A DNA stretch of 64,000 bases, taken from NCBI GenBank assembly GCA_022702545.1, contig JAHRBC010000001.1:2542001-2606000 (forward strand), read 5' to 3'. Source of the DNA: Phycomyces nitens (taxonomy: Eukaryota; Mucoromycota; Mucoromycetes; Mucorales; Phycomycetaceae). Below the pieces are notes generated by a model, which saw only the letters and a program-made list of their open reading frames with translations, was not told where the DNA came from and did not search any database. Both the position numbers and the translations under genes were made by a program. Of the stretch, positions 11,554-22,869 are shown one piece after another (within the stretch, counting starts at the first letter, position 1; every line of letters starts with the position of its first letter).

Positions 11554-11796
11554 CAAGACAAATTGTGTCCTTTCCATGCTTTGTATATACTCGCTCTAAT
11601 CATTATAGCATGAATGATCCTTTTTCACTTTATAACCATGGCTATATATCATTGTAATCCTCTTGCTGTTTAATGTATATGTGTTTGAATGGCTTTATGA
11701 AATGTTATGAGTCATTTGGGTGGGTAGGTGGGTGGGTGAGTGAGTGTGTGGGGGGTAAATGAGTTAGGCAGGCAATCCAGATCGGTTTTTCTTTCT

Positions 11797-13059
11797 TTAG
11801 TTTTTATAGCCAACAAGATAGCCAAGAATATTGGACAGACTGACGATTCCAACCAGCTTGTTTTCATGATCAACCACAATCAATCTATATACCCTCTGTT
11901 TGCGAATGATCCTAAAGATCGAGTCAAGTGTATCGTTGAGGGTACAGGTATGTACACCCGGATAATCCTATTGTCGATTCATCAGCCAACTGTCTCGATA
12001 TCTTTTATTTTTACCTTTGGTCTGGCTTCCATGGCCTCTTCTACAGGGATATCAAGTTCATTGTATCTTCCTGTCCGTGCTATACTCTATATAACCTGGC
12101 TTTAACTCTTGTATCTCTTGCCAAGATATGCTTTACTTACCATCACATCGACTGTTTCGTACACATTCAACACAACATTGTTCTCATCGACGATTGGCAC
12201 CGCACTCACATTCTTTTCCACAAACATATTAATGACCTGGATGACGGGTGTTGACAAGGATGCTGTTGCGATATCTTCAAATGTACCAATCCTCAACTCT
12301 GACAAGGGTTGTCTCAATGCCAGTGCATCTTTAAACTTTTTTTAAAAAAATATATATATAAATAACCTCTTTATACTCGTCCTCTTTTATTGGAGGTGTA
12401 CAGCTAGATACTTACATTCATGGCAATAAACTTGAGAATCCTATACTGTGTCAAGACACTCACGATCATCTCAGTGTTTGTATTGGGCTCTCGGTCTAGT
12501 AAGGGTACCCGGTGCACTCGACTCTCGGCTAAAAGCCGGCAGGCGTCATACAAGGTCAGCATTGGATCCATGTATACCAGCTGAGACGTAGGCGCATTCA
12601 CTTGCTTTTCAACGTCTCGAAGGTGAGCAATCTCAAACTGTTCGATATCTCTCAAAGCTTCCTCGACCGAGTTGTGGTTATAGTAATACTGGATCAGATT
12701 AATGAAATCTGAAACAGCCAGCATACCCGCGAATCTTTGGGTCTTGCTTTCCCACAACGGAGCCGATACAATACCTTGAGATTTTATTAAAGAAAGAAAG
12801 AAAGAAAGAAAAAAGGGGGAAGTTTAAGAGGATTGATCTAGAGAGAAAGCAAAGTGGTACCATTCTGGACAAGAGCGAAAAGTGCCTTTTTAACCGGCAT
12901 GCGAGTATCGAATACAATAAGGCGGTAGCTGACAGGCAAAACGTCGTAAGCAGTATGTTCCTTTAGAAAAGAACGCATCAGAATCTGGATTTCATTGGTG
13001 TTTGTGGCATCAGAGTTGTCTGCAAACGAAACATGTTGAGTGTTTAATGAAAACGACAT
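11797..13059 (-). CDS. SNF4: AMPK gamma subunit (CBS-domain), SNF4-like
   Basis: Multi-exon minus-strand gene starting at MSFSLNTQHVSF and ending GYLVGYKN. Recognisable segments are RSFLKEHTAYDVLPVSYRLI and FDTRMPVKKALFALVQNG (CBS1), the APLWESKTQRFAGMLAVSDF stretch that is a hallmark of SNF4, then INLIQYYY, the second CBS (LYDACRLLAESRVHRVPLLD), the third (PVIQVINMFVEKNVSAVPIV) and the fourth (LDSIFRIIRKQRVYRLIVVD). The four CBS motifs form the nucleotide-sensing subunit of the SNF1/AMPK complex, controlling carbon-source and energy responses. Start and stop are clear; introns lie near 12770-12860, 12350-12415, 12080-12140 and 11965-12015. Confidence 0.92.
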
Positions 13060-13888
13060 TGCAAGAGTGAATAGCCCGCAAGAGTGTTATTATTCTAGAG
13101 GATTTTATTGGTATGGCCGTCGCTGTAATGCGCGGGTCTTGAAAATCACGCAGAAAGAGTATAGAATGAAATGAGCTGTACAAGATGAACAACTGTGATT
13201 ACTAAATCAAAGACCTAATTAGCCAAATCAAGTCTAACCATCTATTACTACAAGTAAGTAAAATGAGTAATATTCAATATCTGCAAGTCCAAAAAGAAAA
13301 AAGAAGACTAATTTTTCTTGTATAATAAACAACAACAACAAAAAGACGCCTCGAGTGTCACTTTGACGGTGGCTGTGAGACAAGTCCTACGAGTAACCCG
13401 AGGTTGGAAAAGCAGATTAAAGATTACAATACAGTGCAAAGTTTTTTTCTTAAATAAAAAATATATAAAATATAAAATGCTTGAAACACAATTGTACAAA
13501 TTCAAATATATAATAAGGATAATTTTCAAAAGCCAAGTATTACAGAAATATACCAATATTTTGTACCAAATAATCTGTATTGAATTGCAACAAATTACTG
13601 CCATGATCACCCTTTAAACATTACTAAATTATTCTTATTGACAATGTAGATTGATTCAGGGCCACGAGTGTTTAGCAAAGCAAATTTGATTATTGGCAAG
13701 TATATAATAATGCAACAGGTATTTTTCTATTGTGGGAATATTTGAAATTATATTTATAATATACATATAAATGTCTAGTAGATGTTGATAAATAATTCTG
13801 TCGGGTAGTAGTTTTTCTTCTTCTTCTTTTTTTGCTCGTTTGTTCTAGAGTGACTAGTAGCAATAATGATATTCTATAAAGTACATGG
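13060..13888. other. AT-rich intergenic region
   Basis: About 830 bp between two minus-strand genes, containing the promoter of the SNF4-like gene and the 3' flank of the methyltransferase gene. Open frames on both strands near 13310-13617 are low-complexity AT-rich sequence with no recognisable domain. Nothing else is seen. Confidence 0.5.
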
Positions 13889-15366
13889 CTAAAAGTCCTT
13901 GCGGACCAGTCTGTAGATGCGAACTCCAGTGTTTTCCAGTATTTCAGAGTAAGCCAACAGACTGTCGATACTGTGGCTTCTGTTTGGAACCCGAGCCATA
14001 GTCTTTTCCCATTCGGCTTGACCGTCAATTGCCACTGAACTTCCATACTCGCTTACGTGAAAGTGGCTGCTGCACATTGAAAAGAACATGTCTTCTTCCT
14101 TTTGGCTGAACCCACGACGCTTGTAGCCCAGGTAAATGATTGTTTTCTTTGGTGTGCTGAGATCACACAGCGTCTTTATCAACAGAGGAAAGTCGCATTC
14201 ATTGTACAGAACATCAGAGGCAAGAACAATGTCCACCACACGGCTGTCCCTGACGGATCGGGCATTAGTTTCTGATCCCCAGGACAAGGGTTTGATCTTG
14301 ACCTGCTTTATGGCGTGCATATGATTGAACTGCTCATTCTCTCGAATGATCGATAATGCTTCAGGAATATCAGTGAGTGTGATGCTTGGTGCATCTTGAC
14401 CTTGGCTTTGGTACAGATGAGAGATAAATAAACCGAGGAATCCAGTCCTGGAAGCAATCCATAAGTTAGAACCCACCCCCTCCCCTCCACAAGGAACGGC
14501 TTCAAACAGACTCACCCTGCACTTAGATCTACAATGCGCTTCTGTGCAAGTGCTTGTGGATCATTGATAAACCAGGTGCTGAACATATTGGAAAGCACAA
14601 TGGCAGAATCCCATAGCTTTCCAGGTGTCCCACATCCCCATCTCTCCTTGAGTAGAAAGTACCTGTCTATGCCAAGAAGAGGATAGGCCAATGCACGGTG
14701 AATTTGGTTTACTTGCAGTTCTCTTGGCCCCCAGGCCCCATTGGTGTCTGGAAGGGTCTTATTGGCGATCGAGATGGGTCCAATAGCCAATGGGAGGACG
14801 TCCAGATTCTGACTAGTATTATTGAGCATAGAAAATGCCAAAGAACTTGCAGAGGGACGGATATATAAATAAAATGGCTTTTTTGGCAAGGGATTTGTTG
14901 ATCCAGCACGTATTCTGTACTCAAGGCCACCAAGGGCGCTATTTTGAAATCCTGGCCAGAGAGTCTCTTTTGTGTCGCTCCACTCGCTCCAGCTTAAACC
15001 TCTAATGTCCACTTTGATCGACATGTCATTGATCCATTCTTTTCTCGGGCACTGCACAAGGACAGATACTTCTAGATTGAGATTGGTGATGCTAGAGATA
15101 TTGGAGTCCATCAACAGACCCATCTCGGTTACGATGTGGAGATGGACTTTTTGCCAGGTGTTCTCTAGAATTGTGCTTTCGACATTGCGTTCGAGAATCA
15201 GGCGATGCAATGTGGTACTCTTTGAGAGTGAGCGGTAGATTGTTTTTTCGAAATCTAGTTTATCGGCCTCGATGGTTGCTGATTCCCTCTTATTAACAAT
15301 GCTGTTCCAAAAACCTCCATTCGTACAAGGGATCTCTGCAGGACTGACCGGTTGGAAGGAAAGCAT
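13889..15366 (-). CDS. family-16 (METTL21/EFM-type) lysine methyltransferase with long N-terminal domain
   Basis: Two exons (14516-15366 and 13889-14447) make 1410 nt, 469 aa. The intron splits the SAM-binding motif: the junction gives IVDLSAGTGFLGLFISHLYQ, the motif I of family-16 methyltransferases, with motif II SITLTDIPEAL and motif IV DIVLASDVLYNECDFPLL, which matches the usual DxxLASDVVY of protein-lysine methyltransferases such as METTL21/EFM enzymes. The N-terminal 280 residues are longer than in typical small members of the family and have no domain I recognise. The likely role is methylation of a translation or chaperone protein, but the substrate is not determinable here. Confidence 0.75.
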
Positions 15367-16571
15367 GTTATAAGCGTGGAGTTTGTCTGCGGAGATAAAA
15401 TGTCAGGTTAAAAGTGTGAGTTGGTCTTCCTTTGCTGAAAACAATTGTCGCCAGAACCAAGGCTCTCTTTTGCCGTTGTTGTTTTTTTTTGGTTTTTTTT
15501 CAAGGTAAAAATGTCTGGTTTGTTTGTTGATAATAAATGGAAATATAATGATAGTAGTAGTAACAATGAAATGCCTTGTTTAGCTTCTATTATTATTAAT
15601 AATAATATATTATTATTTTGAAAGCAACATACCTATAACTGTAGGCATATTTTACCGATAATTTATTATTATTATTTAAAAAAAAAAATTCATAATCAAA
15701 TGCTAGTCTTCAGGGCAAAGGTCATAAACAGGGCCTTTGTCTCCTTACATGTCATGAAACAACTTGGTTTGTGTATATTGCATGATAAATAATCAAGATA
15801 TGGTGTGGCAACCAATAGTTTTGATTGTGTTTATGGTACAATTGGACACAATGGCATGTAATACTCGAGAAAATTACTTTTGGGTATTTACTGTCAAAAG
15901 TTAGACCCAATAAAAGGAATGATATTGTGGTATTAAAAAAAGACAAGACTGACAGATTTGATGTGAATTATCAAACATGATCAGTTGGGAATTAGGATAA
16001 TTAGGATCATTACTTTCTTATAAACCATTATTATGATTATTATTGAAAGCCAATGGCTCTGCAGTAAAGATTAATTGTTAAAATATGCAATGTTCTGAAA
16101 TGAGAAGCATTGCAAACATGGAATGGCGTGGTATAACGGGTGTACAGCCATCTTGGTAATATGGCCCATAAATCACCGTAATTTTGACAGACATTGTTAC
16201 CCTGATCATGACGATAAAGAAATGTATGGCTCAAATTGATATGTTGGCTTTACAATTCAATTTTAAACAAACCACAAGCACAGATCCTTTATAGATCCAG
16301 ATTTCCTCTCAACACACATTCCACCATGATCTCATGTCATGGCCATGTTTGGATAAACTAAGCCTCTTTATCATGATATTTCTTGTATTAAAAGGCTCTA
16401 AAGCCCAATTACACAATCTTGTCCACATGAAATCCAAAATATAAAGATTATTTTCAATTTTATTTTTTACAAAATGTCATATATGTATATATAATTACTG
16501 CTGTTATCCTTGGCTGACATTTGTGCTGTACAAGTTCAAAATACAATATATACATGTATATATATATTATA
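15367..16571. other. AT-rich intergenic region
   Basis: About 1.2 kb with no gene. It holds T-runs near 15480-15500, TTA/TAT repeats near 15590-15615 and 15660-15680, and a TATA tract at 16540-16575. No tRNA-like B box or coding signal was found. Confidence 0.5.
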
Positions 16572-17478
16572 TTATATAGCTGGTATGCCAGATGTTGCTG
16601 GTCCTGCCTCTGTCGTGGTGGTTTCGGTTTCAGGAGTTGCAGTTGTAGTTGGTTTTGTGGCTGTGGCTGGTTTGGCCTTTTCATTCTGATAAAAAAGGTT
16701 AATAAACCAAGATAGATGAGCGTAAATAGTCAAACTTACTGCCAGTCTCTTGGCCTCTGCATGGAGTGATGCGATCTGGTCAGCCACTTGTGTGGCAAAT
16801 CCTTGGACCTTTTGGCCTGTGGGAGTGTGTAACAGTTCACTGGCTGTGGCCTGTGCTGCTCCTACGGCACTCATGGCCTTATCTTGAATACCAATCTTGT
16901 GTTCAACATCCATGGCACGGTCAGAAACATGGTACTTTTGGTTCAATTGTTGGAGGTTGGCTTGGAGCTGGTTGAAATACTGCTGGACGCGTGCAGAAAA
17001 GCCAGTCTTGGTATCGAATTCCAAACCCTTGGCAAGGATATTGTCTCCAAGCGAGTATCCTGCGGCCAAGATCTCTGCCATGACGTTGGATACTGGCTTG
17101 GATTCCTGGTCAGTGTCCTTGGGGGAGTCCTTGGGGGAGTCCTTATCAGTGGCCTTGCTGGGATCTGTCGATTCAAAATAAGGCTCGACCAGGATATTGA
17201 CATTATCCACGGATGCTGTTGTTGGCCATTAGTACCCGAAAGGTGTGCAGGATTCGCTTACCATTGCTCAGTAGGATGGCTGTTTTTGCAGCCGATGGTC
17301 TTTCAAACCAAACAAGCGCCTTTTGCTTTTCACCATCCTTGATGATTTCAAACTCCTTGATCTTGCCACAGAACAGGAAAAAGTCATGGATTGTCTTTTC
17401 CTCTGTGGTGGGTGCAATGTTCTTTACGAGAACAATGTTTGGTGTGGGGTCTGAAGGAAGTACTGTTGCGAAAGACAT
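16572..17478 (-). CDS. RRM protein of the Vip1 type
   Basis: Three exons, roughly 17263-17478, 16740-17210 and 16572-16687. The N-terminal RRM contains IVLVKNIAPTTEEKTIHDFF (RNP2 side) and KQKALVWFERPSAAKTAILL (RNP1 side). The central part has SNVMAEILAAGYSLGDNIL, DTKTGFSARVQQYFNQL and helical repeats AQATASELLHTPTGQKVQGF, then a Thr/Pro-rich tail. This domain order (single RRM, then a conserved helical region) is that of fission-yeast Vip1-like proteins, which are cytoplasmic RNA-binding-type proteins of unclear mechanism. The second exon begins with ASVDNVNILVEPYF, completing the end of the RRM. It is transcribed in the same direction as ATP3, about 260 bp away. Confidence 0.82.
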
Positions 17479-17739
17479 TTGGAAAATGATTTTTTTTAAA
17501 AAAAAGTCTTGCACTGTAATTTATATAAGAAATTATCAGTGATTCTATTATGAGGTCATGTAATGAAACATGCCAGTGTCCGATACATCCATTGAGGGTG
17601 ACATCACTTGGCCATCCAAAGAAGTATTCTCTTGTTTACCCATCAATCATATATGCTTTATTAATTAGACTCGAGTAACGACAAAGCAGTTCTATGCCTG
17701 CCTTTTTTTTATTTTTTTGAAGAATAAAGTTTTTTATAC

Positions 17740-18919
17740 TTAAAGGGCAGAGGCACCAGTGATAATATCAACTAAAAAGACAGTTTATCAGTATTCACAT
17801 ATTACAAAACCAAAATTATATATATATAAAACTTACTCAATTCATTGGTAATGACAGCCTGGCGACCACGGTTGTAGGTCATGGTGAGCTTGGTGATCAT
17901 CTCACCGGCGTTCTTGGTGGCGTTCTCCATAGCAGCACGCTTGGCGGACATCTCGGCAGCATGGCCTTCAACCATGGCCCAGTAGATGGAGTTGGCAAAG
18001 TTGAACTCCTGGAGGTTGGCAAGGACATCATCTTCAATCTCGTAGACGGCGAAGTTGGGGGAAGCCTTGAATGCGTTCTCAGAGTAGACAACGATGGAGT
18101 CAGACTCGTAGGAGATGGCAGACAAGAACTTGTTGTAGACAATCTTGGCAGAGTCGAACTCAAGACCATCAGCCTTGATCACATCAACAATGGAGCTGGC
18201 CTCAGTGAAGGTAGGGATGGCCTTACCGATCTGGTTGAAGGAGAGGGTGATGTTGGAGCGGACAGCACGGGACAACTGGGCCTTGGGCTTGTCACCCAAA
18301 ACAACAACACGGCCAGCGGGGTTGGCCTCAACAGCGCGGCGGGTTGCCTTGGAGACGCTGGAGTGGATACCACCACACAGACCACGGTCAGAGGAAGAGG
18401 CAACAATGAGCTCCTCACCACCCTCGGTAGCCTTGGTCTCGGCACTCTGGAAAAGAGCTATGTGTACAGGCCATTAGCCAAACGCGTTCTTCTCTTTTAT
18501 TTACATTTTAACTTACAGTTGGATGCAACACCAAAGGCACGGGCAGTCTCCATGTTACGCTGAGCCTTGGCGACCTTGGTAGAGGCAATCATCTTCATGG
18601 ACTTGGTGATCTTCTCAATGTTCTGGACGGAGCGAAGACGCTGCTGGACTAATTATATTGTGTGAGTCAATTGTTTTCTCGGCAGAGAAGCTTGGTCTTA
18701 CTTTCTCTAAGAGTGGCCATGTTACGGGCCTGGATACCATTGCTACACAATATGCTTGTAATTAGTCATTTGTCGATGCGCGTCAATTGTTTGGTTCTTT
18801 TTTTTTTTTGGCTATCGTCTGCAAGACCAGGCGCGCATTGGGGGAACCGGTGCTTGTGTATAGGCTTACCTCAAGGGAGCAAGAGCAGGGCGGGCGGCGA
18901 TGCGTGAAGCAGGGAACAT
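17740..18919 (-). CDS. ATP3: F1 ATP synthase gamma subunit
   Basis: Five or six exons on the minus strand from MFPASRIAARPALAPL (a mitochondrial presequence: basic, Ala/Arg rich) to ITGASAL. Diagnostic stretches are RLKSVQNIEKITKSMKMIA (N-terminal helix), SSDRGLCGGIHSSV, the central SIVVYSENAFKASPNFAVYE and the C-terminal MENATKNAGEMITKLTMTYN helix, then RGRQAVITNEL. The gamma subunit is the rotor shaft of mitochondrial F1Fo ATP synthase. Introns fall near 18860-18740, 18705-18655, 18515-18458 and 17835-17775. Codon usage is visibly more biased (GC-ending codons) than in neighbours, as expected for high expression. A CCAAT box sits 135 bp upstream. Confidence 0.95.
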
Positions 18920-19238
18920 TTTATGTATGAGATGAAATCTATGCCTGAGTCTCTGAAAAGAGGGGTGAAATTATTTTATTTTTTTTCTATACAGTGAAAA
19001 AATTGGACGGGGGGTCGGGCCTAGCCTCGCAGTTGAGCCTAGAAAATGGAGAGCCAATCAGATACCCAGGCTTCGTCTCTACTGTCGACGTCATTCCAGG
19101 CACACAAATCCACCAACTCTGCACATTACAAAATATTTATTTTATTTTATTTGGATCTTATTGGTCGGTTGCGGTAGAGGGATGAAGATGGGATCTCATA
19201 TTCATATTATAAATGTTTTTTATTTATTTTGTTTTATT
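18920..19238. other. promoter region of ATP3 and 3' flank of TRM1
   Basis: About 320 bp. It contains a CCAAT pentamer at 19054-19058 and a short TTTTA-rich tract. No gene is seen. Confidence 0.45.
19054..19058 (+). promoter_or_regulatory. CCAAT box upstream of ATP3
   Basis: GCCAATCAG lies 135 bp upstream of the ATP3 start codon. This is the consensus for the HAP/NF-Y complex, which in fungi commonly activates respiratory-chain genes and works in either orientation. Function is inferred from position and sequence only. Confidence 0.4.
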
Positions 19239-21338
19239 CTATTCTTCAGTCTGCTTTCTCTTCTTGCCTGCTCGTGCCTTGGGTCCCCAGTTGGCAGTTG
19301 GGTTGATCTGGTAGCGAACAAGGTTGACAGAGCGAGACTTTGGGCTGGCGTCTGGGTGTCTTGTAAAGTCTGCTTCAAAGCTTGGCTCCTTGAGAAGAAT
19401 TGCTCTTGCGGGTGAATTCTCGGCAATATTTTCCATCACAACAGGGTTCTTCTTGACCTGTTTTATATGGGGTTAATATATCATAATAAGCATAGAGATT
19501 ATCAATATTTACCCAGCATCTCATAACATCCCACACAATGTTTGCTGGTGCGTTTGTCTTCATAGACTGAGGTCCACAGTGAGACACAGACACCTTGTAG
19601 CCAGCATTCAAAATGGCAGAGCTACAAGTGATTTTTATAGTCAATATCAAATTGGCTACCAAATAAGCTCACTTACAAAAGGTCCATCATTGGGATACTG
19701 TTGCAGTGCAATGTACCGCACAGACGGGCCAGGGTCCAGTAAAAGGGATCCTCGATCTCCTCTTGGATGACAGTGAGCATACCAGTCATACGCTGGTTGG
19801 TTCCATAGCTAGTTCTGTTTGCATCCACATGTCCCAACATACGCTCTACAAACTCCTTGTCGTGCAGAGGACCAGCCCAGGCAGGGCCACCAACCTAGCA
19901 TGTGTCGTTTTAGCTGGTTTCATTATTTAGATTGCTTAATCTTACATGGTGGGTGCTTCCACAGCTGCTGCAGAATTCACCAACTGGAGGACCTGTACCA
20001 GGGGTGTGTCTGTCCTGGCCATTATCCTTTACCTGGATCTTACCAAGAGGCTGGACGCTGTAAGCATGGCATCCTGTGCACTCGTACATGACACCAATTT
20101 TGCTATTTGGATCCCATTTAATGACCATTATTATTATTATTATACTCTATATAAAACATACCTGGCGGCCTTCTTGACCTCGGCTGCTGATGTGTAGACC
20201 CGGACAAAGACTCGAAGGTAGAAATCGATACTGCAGGACACAAGAGGGACGATATGGCGACGGTAACGTCCTGCAGAGGTCTGCAACATCTGCAACACCA
20301 AACGAAGTGCCATCTCGTGAGGGAACATACCCTTGAGTGGCATACCACCGTACTTTCCGAAACTGTGGTCTTGAAGGTTAGAAAGATGTTGACTAGCAAG
20401 CCCAAATACTATTACCAGGTCTCAGGATGCATTGAGCCAGTAAGGATTGCAAGATCAGTGCATGTCACACACAAGAGACCTTTATACAATCATCAGTAAA
20501 CAGTTTTGACAGCCTAATCCCTACCTCCTTCAGATACAGCCTGAATAGCACCATCCACAAAGGGGGCAGCGGTACCATAAGGATCAAGGTCCACAACATC
20601 ATACTTTTCGGTGCTTCCAACAGTGCGGTACATGACCTGCCTAGATAGATTCCAGCCGCGTTGGTTTCGAATGAACAAAAAAGACTAAAAGCTTACATGG
20701 CATCGCCCAAGTTGGGTCGAACGAGATCTTCGGTTAATTCGTTGTACTTGACATTTCTCTTGATAGATTCCACAGCATCGGGAGTAATATCGTTAGCCAC
20801 AACCTGCTTAAGATTGGGGATCTCCTTTGCATAACGAATCGATCTTAATCCACTGGCAGCAAGTGCCTCGAGAATGTTGAAGCCCTTTGTATCAATGTAG
20901 TCGGCCAGTTTCTATTCAACCAATATTGGATCCTGTGCTTGCATTGTCCAACTCGATCCATCTCTTGATTACCTTTTCAATTGCCTGCTTATCTTCTTCA
21001 GCTAATAGATGATATGTTAATAATGCATATCATCAAAGCATGAAATCAACTGAACCAACCAACTTACTCTTGGCCTTTGTCAACTTTTTCTCGATTCTCT
21101 GTCTCTTTTCTTCCATAAATATCTCGCTCCAGGTACGAATGGCTGCGATTGACATGTCACGGTTGAATTCTTGGACAGGGTTGTAAAACACCTCGTTGCT
21201 TTTTGGGAACAAGATGGTGGCCTTTCCTTCGGTGACGGTGTTGTAAAGGGAAATGTCAATCTCGGAAGAGGGTGTAGGTGGCTGCACTTCAGCAGCAGCA
21301 GCAGCAGCAGGAGTGGTGGTGGATTCGGCAGCAGACAT
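19239..21338 (-). CDS. TRM1: tRNA (guanine26-N2)-dimethyltransferase
   Basis: Multi-exon minus-strand gene. From the start [10 protein letters not shown] the protein has [20 protein letters not shown] and [13 protein letters not shown] (Trm1 N-terminal signature), [10 protein letters not shown], the catalytic-site motif [19 protein letters not shown], a zinc-type Cys pair set (CTGCHAYS and [10 protein letters not shown]), [12 protein letters not shown], and the C-terminal [17 protein letters not shown] and [14 protein letters not shown] tail. These define Trm1, which makes N2,N2-dimethylguanosine at position 26 of nuclear and mitochondrial tRNAs. An in-frame ATG at 21405-21407 adds 23 residues (see finding) and would give the mitochondrial form. 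Introns are short (about 45-70 nt). The last exon ends KKRKQTEE, a basic nuclear-type tail. Confidence 0.95.
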
Positions 21339-21407
21339 TGTTAATGGACGTTGCAGGAACCAGATGTATGACCTTGTTGTACGTTTCAGCCAATGCGCTC
21401 TTAACAT

Positions 21408-22869
21408 ATAGACTTTAACCTCCTCTCTTCTTTGCACAGCAAAGAAAAAATCCTGCAAGCCACAAGGTTTGCTAGTCACATATTCCTCTTGGAGGTCGTG
21501 GTTAGAACTAACTAGCTTGGCTAAAAATAATTTATGAAATGGCAACTCTAAATTTTGCTGATCAGTCTAAAAAAAAAGTGATATTTCAATACGCTTAAGT
21601 ATAATAGTTTACGTGAAAATATGCGTATTGGACAATGTTCTTATGCCTTTTCCGTTCTGGCTGATCCAATGGTTGTCAGACAGCCTAGCAATTGAATTCA
21701 ACAAGAATGCATGAATATTACAGCATCTGGCATTTCAATAATCCAATTGATATTTCTTGATAATGGCCAACATATAGCACTCTTGTACCAGTCCAAGAAG
21801 CACCGACTTTACAATTCAACAATGCCAAGTGACAATTGAATATTGAAATACGCTGTTTTTGTAAATAAAATATTATCCTCTTAAATGTGGGTTTTCTATA
21901 CACCAATTAAACTTATAGCCAAGATTAATCTTAATCTTCTTTGGACTTTGCTGGTGGCTTTTCAATGCTAATCGGGGCTCCATGTCTTTACGCTTAACCG
22001 TTTAGACGAGAATGGCCATGGGCTCAATAGGCGGAATCTAGTCTGAAAAAGAATAGGACGTGTGAAGAGCCCTCAGACTCCGCGGGTCAAACTTGTTCCA
22101 CTGTGATTGATGGATATTTGAGAGAGGGTGCAACTTGTAGCAGTGATAAAGTACCAAACAATTACGTTTATATATATATAATATGCCATGTAAATAGACT
22201 AGGAATATATATATATATGTGTGTATATACATATATGTATATATTATAACGAGGGCTTTGGGCTGCCAGTAGCACCAAAGGGTTTAAATAGCTTGTGGAC
22301 AGTTGACATGGCTATAGTAGACTGGTTCTCGACCAATATCCATAAAGATCTCATATATATTTTATGTTAATATTGCATTGTAAGAATAGAGCGTTTGGTT
22401 ACCTATTTATAATTATAAAAACCTCGAGACTTTTTTTTATATGATCGTTTGAGACCCAAACACCGCCATGGCATTTACCAACATTGGCCTGGAGAATAAT
22501 CAATAAGATCCTAGCATACAAAAAATAATGGTAAAAAGATCTAGATCCGCGGTATAATCATGGCCCTCCAACCGTTGCCAAAACACTCTAGGGTTGCCAA
22601 TGGTTACCTGTAATAAGCTTTATTTTAAAAAACAAGAAACCAATAAATCTTAATTGACAAGCCATGTCCTTCATGGCAGAGTGATACGAATGACTAAAAT
22701 GGAAACCATTCATTACAGCCGATGAATGGAGGAAGATCGTGGCCGCCGAGGGATGATGATTGGACGTCTGTTCCGCGCAGTGACGTCTCACATCTAACCT
22801 TCTCTCCTCAAAAAGGCCTCTGGTTCCTGGGGTTTGCTCGTATCCTTTGTCTTTTGTCCTAAACCTGCC
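21408..22869. other. AT-rich divergent intergenic region
   Basis: About 1.46 kb between the divergent TRM1 and TAM41 genes. The first 140 bp are open in frame with TRM1 but lack other support. TA-rich tracts occur at 22165-22240. No tRNA, snRNA or small protein was recognised. Confidence 0.5.

Noticed and set aside
17961..18563. Plus-strand ORF of 200 codons
   Set aside because: Antisense shadow of ATP synthase gamma; no domain.
21550..22860. tRNA or snRNA genes in intergenic gaps
   Set aside because: No A/B-box pair or tRNA-like cloverleaf was found by eye here or in the other gaps.
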